The position numbers and the translations under genes were made by a program. A stretch of 64,000 bases of DNA. It comes from Opisthorchis felineus. Its lineage: Eukaryota > Platyhelminthes > Trematoda > Opisthorchiida > Opisthorchiidae. This document shows positions 44,740 to 54,889 of this stretch, one piece after another. Position 1 is the stretch's first letter. Every line of letters begins with the position of its first letter. The notes beneath the pieces were generated by a model. The model worked only from the letters and a program-made list of their open reading frames with translations, did no database searches and was not told where the DNA came from. Location of the stretch: positions 97,112-161,111 of the forward strand of contig SJOL01001191.1 in the NCBI GenBank assembly GCA_004794785.1, written 5' to 3'.

Positions 44740-45590
44740 TTGACCTGTTTTGTCTGCTGGTGACCAGGACTCGATTACGACACAGTGGCATGTCAAACAG
44801 TGCATGAATAAGCAGTGTACTTCTAACTGGATACATTGTTGAATAGCTTGTAAGGTGTGGGAGAGAATTCGTGCTGACTACCGTGGACTAGTTTTGAACA
44901 AATGTTGAGTTTTAGTGTTAATTGATTTTTAGTTTCGGTGGCTAGAGCTGTACCTCCCGACGACCGCAGACTCAGAGTACACAGTTCACGCTTTACGAAA
45001 CACATTCTGTTGAGAGTGCGTATTGTATGTAATAGTTACTGAGAAGAAACTCATTTTATTGCTGCGGCGGTGACTGAACGGTTGGAAGGCTTCGGCACTG
45101 ATGCATCTGAAACTAAATGATTGAGCCGATAATTTCGTACGAATTTTCAAGGGTGTAATGCAATCTATCAGTCTGTGGACGTTGCAGAAAATGGAACTGG
45201 TGATTGATAACCGTCTGATGGAGTGCCGCAAGGCTACGTATGATGCTGCGGTGAAGGTCCAGCTAAGATTTTTATACCGAGAATTGGTGCCTGAAATCGG
45301 CTGATGTACCGATGGTGCAATTACTTTTGACCTGTAACAGGTGCAGTAGCGAATTCATCAGGAAATCAAATGATGAAAATTTCTGACTGTTCCGTTCATA
45401 GTAACGTGCATTTGATAAAATGCATCTGACGTTACAACCCCATCTAGCTCAAATGAGGTCGATGTTTCCAAGTCCGTTCCTGACTTCTTTGTTATGAGAA
45501 GTCCTGGGCGTACTGCCGGCCAACCACACGGAGTCTGTAGTCTGGAAAAACCTACAATATCATTTGATCTGAGGTGGATGCGATCGTTGT
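44740..45590. other. No supported feature
   Basis: Two minus ORFs (44,823-45,005 and 44,986-45,231) without motifs. A GTCTGATGGAGTGCC segment near 45,212 resembles a hammerhead CUGAUGA only by chance; no GAAA or stems follow. Confidence 0.35.
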
Positions 45591-45594
45591 AATT

Positions 45595-45800
45595 CCACCG
45601 CTTGTCTTAATTCATTTTTATATAACCATGTGATTGATGACCTTGAGAAAAGTGATTACGGAAACCTGTGTGGGCCAACATACGTATGCTTGTGCATGTG
45701 TGGGTGTGTGGGTGTATGTTACTACGGGTTCATCAAAAACAGCGTATCAATTAATGCTGAAGTCCGCAGCTGCATAATTCATGCATATGTAAGAGGGGGA
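45595..45800 (+). repeat. Unnamed interspersed repeat, copy 2
   Basis: Counterpart of 41,255-41,480: AACCATGTGATTGATGACCT, TGAGAAAAGTGATTACGGAA, CATACGTATGC, then a TG-rich run (45,690-45,718), GCGTATCAATTAATGCTGA and GCATAATTCATGC. The TG run may be a local expansion. The 70-codon ORF here is not supported as a gene. Confidence 0.55.
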
Positions 45801-46261
45801 CCTTCAGGACAAAGCTCCACAGGATATATCAATTTAGTATGAGAAGTTCACAAACAAGGCAGAGTGTAGTCGGATTTGGCTTGATAAGCTGACGCTCCGG
45901 ATGCTGTGAGAAACGTTTTTCAGGAACTTCTACAGGTTCTGGTATGTGGACCGAATCGTTACATTGCACCCGGGTTGCAGTTTCTCAGGAATAGAACATC
46001 TCAGAATGGATTATATCAGAACGTAGTGTTCCGGGACTAAGTACAATAAGGGGGTAACTTCCTCTCGGAGACGAAGTGTTGCACAGATGTGGTGCCCATA
46101 GGCAAATAGTCTCGGAGATGTAGTATCCAAAGGTGGTATTTACAGAGGATTTGGCTCCCGGTAAAGAGAGTATCCTTGGTATATCAACCCAAGAATAATA
46201 GTCAAACTAGCGATCAGTTCTATCTGCTCCTATTTCTGGTCGTTCAACTGTAACACCCTTC

Positions 46262-46424
46262 CGGTACCTAGCTGCTATGCTACCCGAAGAAAGCACGAAA
46301 GCTCAGATACTGCCAGGTTGCCAAAGCCTAGACAGGACTAGCCGACTTGCAGAGATCGGGTTCGAAACACGACCCTTCCGGTCAGTAAGTTCGTGCTCTA
46401 ATCGATGAGCTATCCCGAGCTCTT
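46262..46424 (-). repeat. SINE-1 copy, best preserved
   Basis: Minus strand: GGGATAGCTCATCGATTAGA (box A region, 46,420-46,401), ACTTACTGACCGGAAGGGTC, then GTGTTTCGAACCCGATCTCT (box B, near 46,367-46,348), TAGTCCTGTCTAGGCTTTGG and CAACCTGGCAGTATCTGAGC. The tRNA-like spacing of boxes A and B is clear. This copy defines the family. Confidence 0.75.
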
Positions 46425-46559
46425 TTGGTATCTAAATGGCATATCCATCTCTGATTTCCCCCCAGTAAAAATTTGCTCATCAGACGGCTATCTCGTACCT
46501 GGAGCACATCTGCAGTTATACACTGCACTGACAGGTTGTTAGCTGATCAGTCAAATTCT

Positions 46560-46860
46560 TCGTTATCCTCACTGCTTTGAAGTGTCATTTTATCTTTTCC
46601 CTCAACTCCGATCCGCACTATAACAACCCATTCGGCAGTCATTACTCCCTTACTGTTTTCTATCCACCAAGAACTTCTACGGTGAAGTATCTAGGTGTGA
46701 CCCTATCAGGTGACCCTGTTTGGCCACACACCTATCCCCCCCACACACACACACAAACATCTGGGGTGTCTTTTGTAAGGTTTGGTGTCCAACCATCTAC
46801 TGGATTTTTAATGTAGTTCTTTTCCCCGGAATATTAAAAGAAAACGGCCGAAAGGTTTCA
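46560..46860 (+). mobile_element. CR1/jockey-like LINE RT fragment
   Basis: Plus frame 46,577-46,816 has TALKCHFIFSLNSDPHYNN, then the conserved VKYLGVTLSGDPVW block near 46,683-46,725 that follows the RT palm in CR1/jockey-type elements. Next come a CA-rich insertion (46,741-46,757) and a KVRKLSF-like position occupied by SGVSFVRFGVQPS. No palm is visible upstream. It is distinct from LINE-A and lies directly between SINE-1 and SINE-3 copies. Confidence 0.6.
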
Positions 46861-46864
46861 CACT

Positions 46865-47020
46865 ATTAGCCAAGAGGTTTAGGGTTTAAAACTCTATTGA
46901 GCTTTGTGAGGTTCGCAAAGCTGATGATTCGCAGTAAGAATGAAACAGCGGTAGAGTGCCTCTCGGTTTTCCGCGTACAGTGACTTCATCGACAGGACGA
47001 AATCTCCATTAAAAATCACC
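46865..47020 (+). repeat. SINE-3 copy, head truncated
   Basis: GCTGATGATTCGCAGTAAGA, ATGAAACAGCGGTAGAGTGC, CTCGGTTTTCCGCGTACAGT, then CGACAGGACGAAATCTCCAT and TAAAAATCACC. This matches the SINE-3 body and its 3' signature; the tRNA-like part is eroded. Confidence 0.65.
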
Positions 47021-47544
47021 AAATCTTCCCACACAATCATCCATCTTAGAAAAGGACCACCTATTTTGTTGCCAGGTTGACAAAACACCTCATCAAATGT
47101 AGTGGCAATTCAAGGAATATTTTCTTGGATGACATCATGGTAACAAACTATTTTCATGCATCCTTCAGCTTCACCTGACGAATCCTCTCCGACGTTCTTC
47201 ACCCTCTCCACCAAAGCCAATTTTATTTCATGTACTGGTTCCAAGTAAAGTTAGTTTTTTTCTTCTTCTACGGTTTCCCACTCAAACTGTGTTCTGTTGT
47301 AAGTCACACTATCCGACCTATCAACTTTGTATCTTACCTCCCTGTTTAAGGCTTTCATGTCTAGATATTCCAGGTAAATTTTTATATGCTTATCGAAACA
47401 TTTCATCATTTACCACGTGACGCAGTTGCGAATTTGCATGCTGAAATTTCATCTCAGGCTTCATGAATTCTAGCTTCGTTTGACTAGACTTGGCTTGGTT
47501 AGAGCATGTTTTGGGTAGTTCAGCTCATTTGATTCACACATTTG

Positions 47545-47615
47545 AATTAGACAGGTGAGTCTCCCGCAAAACCAAATTTGTTTGCAAATGAATGTATTTC
47601 GCTAATTTTGATTCC
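47545..47615 (+). repeat. HHR repeat, internal fragment
   Basis: GACAGGTGAGTCTCCCGCAA, AACCAAATTTGTTTGCAAAT, GAATGTATTTCGC. Internal block only, plus orientation, no core. Confidence 0.65.
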
Positions 47616-48001
47616 TGACTTTGAAAGAGCACAGCGATAGCTAATAGTCACTGGGTATTTGGAAAGCTGGTCATTTTGTCACGATTAGATGGATATAAAG
47701 TGTATGGACATGCAAAAACCGGTAAAATGAGTCACTGTTTATGCGACATCACCTAGGTAACCGGAAGAATCCACGGAGGATCAAAGGAGTGATATCAGAG
47801 GATGGCATGTGACGTATCAGTTGCACAGTAAGTTTAATTTGCAATTAGTCTCTAGCTGTCTAGCAGTTGTCATAAACATTCCGAGCTATTTCCGAAGGTC
47901 ACTGAAATTCTGCATGATGTCTCGGTAGTTTCAAGACAGAAATTTCCTGAAGATCACCGAAAAAATCAGGCCCCAGTACAACAGGTATCGACAAAATAAG
48001 T

Positions 48002-48362
48002 AGCACACTACTAATAAGGTTACTGAAAACTCCCAGACTCACCAAGACAGGTTTCGCCTTTGTTGGGGTCTATCAGGTAGGCGTAGTCCCCGAGTTTCCG
48101 TCAACCTTATGTTCTACTTGAACCGAAACTGCACAGAGAAGAGCGTCATCAACGGGCGGGATTCGGGTGAGTTTCCTGCTAAAACCAAACTGGTATACGG
48201 ATGAGGGTTTTGCCGAATTTCGTACAATTTGGGTTCAAGTAGAACATAGGGTTGACGGAAACTCGGGTATTGCGGCTACCCGATGAGCCCTTACAAAGGC
48301 AAAACCGGTCGTGAACTATCGAAGAATTTTCAGCAACCCTATGAGTAGCGTGCTACGTCTAG
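48002..48362. repeat. HHR repeat palindrome, most complete
   Basis: About 360 bases. The left arm 48,005-48,130 is the reverse complement of the right arm 48,228-48,355. The centre (48,130-48,228) is an internal block (GCACAGAG..., TTCGGGTGAGTTTCCTGCTA). The outer ends read TAGCACACTACTAATAAGG and its inverse ending GTAGCGTGCTA. Both arms carry degraded hammerhead cores (CTGATAG on the minus arm; CCGATGA with CAAAAC on the plus arm). Termini shared across copies make this the best reference for the element's ends. Confidence 0.75.
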
Positions 48363-48364
48363 AC

Positions 48365-49540
48365 GAACTAATTAGTTCGTGGTGATGAAACACCTATCAC
48401 TTATAAGCGGTTGGAGTTCCAGCGTGAATACAGGACTTCCATCACAGTAACCGCTCTCTCTATGGTGGTAATTTTCGTTGTTCAGCATTGCGGATTAGAG
48501 TCGTTCAGATCTCATCAAATCGAATCTGGTATACATCAATAACCAGATTACTTAAGTGGATACCGGCACTGGTTTTTGGCCTTCGTCTTCCTAGTGCAGC
48601 TGCCGATTCGTACTGTTCACAGCTTACTGTCTAATCTAAGCGTGTTTAACCTCGCGAAATCTTTTGCAGGACATGAGTACTCAGGACGTTCGCTTCGGGA
48701 ACCTCGGGCACAACAGTCGGGCCACCCTTTTATTGAGCGATTCACTTACTGGCCTTAAGACAAAATTGATTGTTCCTAATCCCAGAACTTTTGATTCTGC
48801 TCACGTGTTTTCCATGATTAAACCAACGTCGAAAGGTTCTCCCGTCTAAGGGAAAGAGGTCAAGACTACTTGTCTCAAAGTTGACGTTTTGGGTTTCCTT
48901 AAAACTCTGGTGTAGGGCATGACTACAATTAAGAGTACGGCGATTTTTCTTCTGTTTGGATAATCAAGGCAACACAGCTGACAACAGTTTGTGCTGCTTT
49001 GAGAACAATAAGGACCTGAGGACTTTTGTAGGGCTTGAAAGCGAGTAAAGACCTGCAGCCCATTTCATGCCAAACAAAAAGCTCTTATTTATTCTCCAGA
49101 TGTCGCGCGTAATATTACGAAAATCCAAGCGTATATTGTCGATTATATGCAGTAAAATCCTTGGTAGGTTAAACCCTACTTTGTTTTACCAACAACCTGC
49201 AACTGTGCGAAACAAGATGCACGTACGGAGGCCTATAGAAGATTGCTTCGGTGGACACGTGGCTCGTACCACGTGACTTGCCCTTCAGACGTAGTGAATA
49301 TGAGAGCAGACTTGTTGGGTACCTTCAGCATCGATTATTTCAGAGATAACTATGCAAAATATACACAGTGGTGACATACTGCCCTGAAACACTCTTATTC
49401 AAGCTTATAAACATGATTTTACTAGGCTGAAATAGCCAGGATTTAAATTCCCGAGGGTTCCCACTGGAGAAACATGGTCTGACCATTGCTGAAAGCACAC
49501 TGATCCTAGCTCCAAAAGACACCCAATCACCCTGGCATAG
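48365..49540. other. Mostly unassigned
   Basis: Two overlapping plus ORFs (48,576-48,849) follow a polypyrimidine/TTTTGCAG acceptor near 48,670, which is a faint exon hint. No family is recognised. Other ORFs are chance-length. Confidence 0.3.
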
Positions 49541-49542
49541 CA

Positions 49543-49785
49543 CACTACTTAAAATGCACTCGTTTGCAAAGTAATTTCATTTTAGCCAGAGACTTAGCAG
49601 AGTCCGAGCTGGACCTCTTGTTTATGACATTTTTTAAACTTATAATTAGCATGCTACGTCAAGAAAATATATTCTGCTATCTAGAATATTGTATTAACTG
49701 AAACATTAGGTGACCAGTGTGCAGTACATTTAGTTGAAGAGTATCATATATGCTGGGGTTCACTTGAGCCCTCTATTAACACTGA
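49543..49785. repeat. HHR repeat palindrome, diverged
   Basis: Minus part 49,543-49,650 (GCACACTACTTAAAATGCAC, TCGTTTGCAAAG, CTCTTGTTTATGAC). Plus part 49,650-49,785 (ATTAGCATGCTACGTCAAGA, AATATATTCTGCTATCTAGA, ACATTTAGTTGAAGAGTATC). No core is left. The plus part shows the block that follows the terminal GTGCTACGTC in tandem copies. Confidence 0.6.
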
Positions 49786-49818
49786 GCTGATTTGTATTCC
49801 GGAAAAATCCTTCGCCAT

Positions 49819-50240
49819 TCAGGGCATGCTGGTGCAGTTAAATGCGAAACAAGCGGAGTTGCAGTGCCCAGTGCTTCTTGAAGAAGCCAAGAACCCTACT
49901 TCGTTCACTGTATGAGAAGCTGCTATTTTTATCATCTGTGATCTAGTAAGCACTTGCACATATTCGAAAGCGTGAGACCATGCGACACAGTGACAGGATG
50001 AGAAACGGCGAGGAAACTCTTGACCTGAAAGTGTATTCATGTCCACTTCCACGAAATCACAACAGTGTCTAACGACAGCCCAGGGGTCAGCTAAATCGGC
50101 AACGACAACTACAAGTATGCACGCAGTAATTTCTAAGGCACAGTGATGTTGTTCGTGTGTGCTCCGACCTGAAAAGTATGCAAACTCATCGATTGTGAAG
50201 AGTTGCTTGTTTGTTCCGTTTTGGAACAGAAAAAGCACCA
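49819..50240 (-). CDS. 140-codon ORF, unrecognised
   Basis: The minus frame from ATG at about 50,240 has MVLFLFQNGTNKQLFTIDEF and a hydrophobic patch ACILVVVVADLADP. It ends at 49,819. No motif I can name. ORFs of this length are expected a few times by chance in a window of this size and composition. Confidence 0.2.
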
Positions 50241-50259
50241 TGGCTTGTCTGTACACAAC

Positions 50260-51560
50260 GATTCTGGTTTCATTCTAGAGTCTTCTGAAGTGATTACTGA
50301 CACGTAAATCGGATTGAGGTGCCGCTGAGTTGGATTGTCTGTCAGTCTGAACTAGAAAGAGTAAAAAACGGTAACAGAATGAAAAGACAAAGCTTTTCAA
50401 CAAGACTTGAAACCAGAGACCTCCGGCTCACCTGAAAAGAAAGAGGGGTCACTGGTTCGACTTCTGTCGAAGGACTCTGCTTTTTGTTTGCACAATATGG
50501 CTTGGATCCATATGTAAGAACAACCAACTCTCTGTCACTTCCACATCACCTCGAAGTAAGCTTTATTCGTATACGTGAACCATATCAGCGCATTGGTTTC
50601 TGTGCGGGGCTGACTAATGGTCACAACAGACGTAACTTACAATAGAAGGGAACTCCGAAGCATATTTGGGAAATGGGGTAGTATCTGCTGCAGCTCGGTG
50701 GCGAGTTCGAGTCCCGCCCAATAACTTAATTCTTTTGTCCAAATTTCGTATACTTGGGTCCACATGCAACATTACCGGCGCTATTTAGGTTTGGACTGGA
50801 CATGAGGGGCAATATCTTCCCACAGAACTTGTTCAGGTAAGACCTCTAACTGTGAACCCCGTCTAAAATTGTGTCGTGAAGGCTATGAAGCTCACAGAAA
50901 GAAAGAATACCACTGAGAACCTAAATGTTTTTATCTTTTCTGCAGCTCGGCCTGAAAAACGACAATATCCTTCTTATTGCCGTCTAATCAAACTCACTGT
51001 GTACCCTATTTTTTGGAGTCTGTTGGTAATTTCGATTTGAGCTGCTTTTCGGTCGACCAAGGAATGCGGATCAATACCAAACGCTGGTCAAAGACTAAGA
51101 GATTGCAGTACATGTGTTAGATAGAGGACATACAATAATTCTGGAGAATGTAGAAGACTTAAGACGGGGACTGCGATTCATACCACAGCGGCTGATGGCC
51201 AAGGCGGTAGAAATCACAGCGTGAATAGAATCGAGGGTGTGGAACTGGTGAACGTATGGAAAGCTGTCTTAGATAAGTCGAGTTGACACGTGACGGTGTG
51301 GGGTTGTCAGTATACGTAGTCACTGGCAAAAATGGGGGTAGAAATCCCAACCTGACTAAAGTTCACAGAAGCTCTCTCACACAAATATCGTAGCATTAGC
51401 TTATGCACACAGACGGACAAAAAGTGTAAACGACATTCAGGAACAATTTCCACGTGAAGCGAACCGGAAGAACTAGACCCTAAGATGGACCCAAATCCAT
51501 GTAGGTTTCCCGTAGTTCTTAACACTTGCTGACCTACCCTTAGCAGGCACCTAACACCGA
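50260..51560. other. No supported feature
   Basis: A box-B-like GCGAGTTCGAGTCCCGCCC at 50,701-50,719 lacks an obvious box A at tRNA distance (only GCAGCTCGGTGG directly before). It may be a tRNA-like remnant. ORFs here are short and unrecognised. Confidence 0.35.
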
Positions 51561-51584
51561 TTTAGCTTGACTTATCTGATGCCG

Positions 51585-52275
51585 TCACGAAGAGACTGGA
51601 CCTTACCGTGGTGTGACGGTTTGCGCATCTCAGCAACCCATTGAGCTATACTGGGGGGTGTCCCCGCGACACTCACAGAATATCTCATACCAGGTTGGTC
51701 AATGGTTAGAGGTCTGACGAACACAGTCTCCTGGTCCTCCAGGTTGGGGGTTGGAACATATGGCGACTTGTTCCGTAGAAATGGTAATGCATTTGCATTT
51801 CCTGCCAAACACCGCTGCCTTGCGGTTAGGCTTTTGAGCCAAAGGCTTTGGTTGAGGACCCTAATCGTCCTCCTGTCTAGGTGTGGGCGCCCTGACAGTA
51901 TCCCAGCCCACGTACAACCATGAATCGCACATATACAAATAAACTCATGCCACATCGGCCGTCGCGTGGTGCCATCAGCCGGGTCGCCTTACTCGCCGCA
52001 TACAGCAGGGCGGGTAAGCGAAAACAGGCTACTGCTGAGGCCTCCCTTCTTTCTATTTCACATACTCTTTCTTCCCCCTCGCCCCGCCCCATTAATAACT
52101 CTACTCTTGTAGGCCCAGCACTTAGGACTGATGACTCCGTTCGTCTTGCATCGGTTTTGCGTGCAGCATCTGCTCGTCACATGGCGCTGACATCCTCAGG
52201 TATTTGTACGGCAGTGAAGCATCGGTGTTGAACACTGATGTCATGCTGTCGATGATGATGATGATGACTTAGCTG
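51585..52275 (+). repeat. SINE-4: tRNA-headed element with a LINE-A-like 3' tail
   Basis: Plus strand: box-A-like TTGGTCAATGGTTAGAGGTC (51,694-51,713) and box-B-like GGGGGTTGGAACAT (51,747-51,760). Then CCTGTCTAGGTGTGGGCGCC and GACAGTATCCCAGCCC, shared with SINE-1. A unique body (51,915-52,190) follows. The tail GTACGGCAGTGAAGCATCGG, TGTTGAACACTGATGTCATG and (GAT)n (52,207-52,266) matches the LINE-A 3' UTR. At 51,600-51,660 a minus-strand box-A-like TATAGCTCAATGGGTTGCTG faces the other way. ORFs on both strands here (103 and 127 codons) are not taken as genes. Confidence 0.65.
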
Positions 52276-52639
52276 ATTGGTTCTCCTTCCGCCTTAAATC
52301 TCGACCAACCTCGTAACCTAGTCGCTGGGCCTGACGAAGTTTTTGTATCAATAGCGAAACGTTGCCTAGCAATAAATTTGCCGATCGTTTTCCAAACTTT
52401 TCCGAAAACGATGACTTCTCAATCAGTTCCGAGGTTTCATATTTCGTTTATCGTCCGGTTTACAAGAAAGCTTGTCGAGTGCATTTTACCGAGGAGAAAT
52501 AGCATCCTCCTAGAAAAGAGTGAACAACAGTGCACAACCTCCTGATGACCAAAGCCCCTTGGTCACAGATCGCGTTCTGTTTGCTTCGAGATTGAAGAAG
52601 TAACTGCATAAAGGCTGGGCCTTTACTATACAGCCTGAT

Positions 52640-53041
52640 TTACAAAAAGTGATCATCATCATCATCATCATCATCATCACTATCGTCATAAACAGCAGCA
52701 CCATGTGAGAACACTGGTACTTCACTGCCGTACAACCATGTCAATGATGATGGATAGAAGAAAGAAACGGGGCAGTGAGACAACCTGGATAGAAGCTGAC
52801 ATCATGAACACCACTGATACCGGTTGGCCGCCATATCACTCAGTGTCTCCAACGAACCACCGGGAGGACCACGTGGGCCCCATCCTGAAAGACGAACAGT
52901 ACCAACAGCACCCACACTTTTCCTAACCTTCTTCGTTCTCTGTTTCCATTTCATATCCCACCCACCTCTAGGTTTTCGCCACTCCAAATTAGGCACCAAA
53001 AATAACACGCTTTTCAGTATGTTCAACTTATGGCCCATCAA
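52640..53041 (-). mobile_element. LINE-A copy 2: 3' end only
   Basis: The minus-strand frame 53,041-52,802 contains WRKPRGGWDMKWKQ, VGTVRLSGWGPRGPPGGSLE and TLSDMAANRYQW. This is the same C-terminal block as in copy 1 (CAWLETLQ...MAANRCQW). The 3' UTR GGTTGTACGGCAGTGAAGTA (52,739-52,720), TGGTGCTGCTGTTTATGACG and (GAT)n (52,680-52,652) follow. It is a typical 5'-truncated LINE insertion. The 73-codon plus ORF here is a shadow. Confidence 0.8.
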
Positions 53042-53059
53042 ACTTTCCTTGTAGTGCTG

Positions 53060-54730
53060 GATGCGTTCTTTGAGTGAAGTGTGTCTGTTTCATCAAAGAC
53101 CAGAATCATTATCACCTCGTTCCGAATTCAATGGTTTCAGTCGACTTCAATCATAGTTTTGTGGCACCGATGATCAAAAACCGAAGATGGACTAAACAGC
53201 TTGGGTTTATTCTGCCGGTGGGGTGTTACATATGATTACTGTTTGCCGAGTTCCGCGTTAGAAACGTTAGTCCTTCCACCTTGCAGCTTCCTCGAACGAG
53301 ATTTGCAGGCGTGGTTTGTTTTCGCTTAGGTTGTGACCAATGTTTTGACGGACTCAGATGAAGTTTAGTGAACTTTAAATCCTTCTCCCAGCAATTCAGA
53401 AGAGGTGGAGAAGTAAATCTCTTGAACAGACAGTTTTAACAAAGATCTGACCCGTTCTTGAGAGTCTCGTCCACAGAAGCACCTTCAAGCTTGTGGGGTC
53501 TATCAGGTATCTCAGATGGGATCCTCAGCGTGAATGTTTGGTTAGAAGTCACCATTTGTTGACCTTCCTATTATGATCCAAGTAACACATCTTTCAAAGC
53601 TGAGTGATTGGATTTGTGAGAACTACCTTGCTTTGACTTAGCTGGTGAATATGGCAGCTCGTGGATTTTCGGACTGTCGTCCTCCCCAGTTACTGAACCT
53701 CAGGAATGGTTTGATAATTACCAAATCAGAATTCGACAAAGAAGTCACGTTGTATTTATAGTCGGATGTGGAATTCGTTCCCTTCCAGGCTATGAACGCA
53801 GAATTTAAACTTTACACCATTAAAAAATTCGAAATTTCCATACCAGCTAAGCGAGAACACTTATTGTCCTCAGCTGGATATCCGAAATCGCTCCAGCCGC
53901 ACATCAATCGTAAATCTTCCAAATGAATCATCGAAGAGGTACTCAAGCGCATGGGTACCAGATCAGTGAGCTTCAGTTTTTTGCTGTGAAAACTTCACCA
54001 TGAAGTCCATCAGCTTATGGCTCAGGTAAGACGTCTCCATCCCCCATCGCAAACACTTTACGAAGAAAACATTTTAGGTAAATCCCACGAGATCTCAAGG
54101 AAGGTCATGGATCTTAACTGTGTAGTCACTTGTTAAATGTTGGGATAGTTTCTTACTACACAATCTAGGCAGCAGTTGAGTGTGTGCTCACGGAAATTAC
54201 TCCAAAAATTGATGTGTCCTTCGTAACGACCATGGTGGGTTACTGTGGTCGTGAGAACTCTTCGAATGAATCGGGATTCAAAAATTGGCAAAACTTCGTC
54301 ACATGTTCTAAAAACAACGGAAATGACAAAAAGCACTGGATAGTTTAGCGTAGGCAGGAAAAATTTAACCGTGCCAAAGAAGGTGACAGCTTTCAAGCTT
54401 GACTAAAGTGTACCTCTCTTTAGTAAAGGTACAATGAGCGACCACTGACGGACTTAGCGAAAGCGTTTGCACCCTGTGGATGACTATCTAGGAGGTCAGT
54501 ACTTTGGTGTTTCTCTCTGTGGATATAAAGGTATCTTACCATGCTCATCGGGACCATATTTTTAGTTCTGGGGTAGTAAACAAAGCGATCATATTGGGTG
54601 CACTGGATGTAGAAATTAGTGAATTTGCTCTGATGGAAACCTGAACTGATGCAGTTTAAAGGCGATCACCATGGGTAATGCAGGTCCTGTTGCCTTGGGC
54701 GAATGCAACCAAATCTTCCTAGCATTTGGA
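53060..54730. other. No supported gene or repeat
   Basis: An 87-codon minus ORF (54,133-54,396) has no motif. A lone GGGGTCTATCAGGTATC at 53,497-53,513 resembles the HHR repeat core block in reverse, but its neighbours do not match. Otherwise featureless. Confidence 0.35.
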
Positions 54731-54734
54731 TGAA

Positions 54735-54885
54735 AAGTTTGTTGGTCTGTTCGCTGAGCTTGGCCACTTGGGTTGGCCACTAGGAGATATCGGGGTTCGT
54801 TAGGTGACGATGTCTTCTCGATTGGTGACGAAACGTTTGCAATCCGACGATCAACATCGGCGAACAAACCAACAACTATGAAGTG
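54735..54885. repeat. Small element with terminal inverted repeats (GTTTCGTCACC type)
   Basis: The left end AGTTTGTTGGTCTGTTCGCT (54,735-54,754) is the inverse of the right end GGCGAACAAACCAACAACT (54,863-54,881). The inside holds the family core on the minus strand: GCAAACGTTTCGTCACCAAT, then CGAGAAGACATCGTCACC. About 150 bases with roughly 20-base inverted ends and no coding capacity: a MITE-like element. The 83-codon minus ORF through it is not a gene. Confidence 0.65.
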
Positions 54886-54889
54886 AATT

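Noticed and set aside
50685..50725. tRNA gene
   Set aside because: A good box B but no acceptor or D-arm pairing that I could build. Likely a remnant or chance.
51572..51955. 127-codon minus-strand ORF and 103-codon plus ORF nearby
   Set aside because: Both lie inside SINE-4, whose non-coding promoter boxes and tail explain the sequence.
53490..53515. Another hammerhead core
   Set aside because: A single block similar to the repeat (TATCAGGTATC) with no GAAA, stems or flanking repeat sequence.
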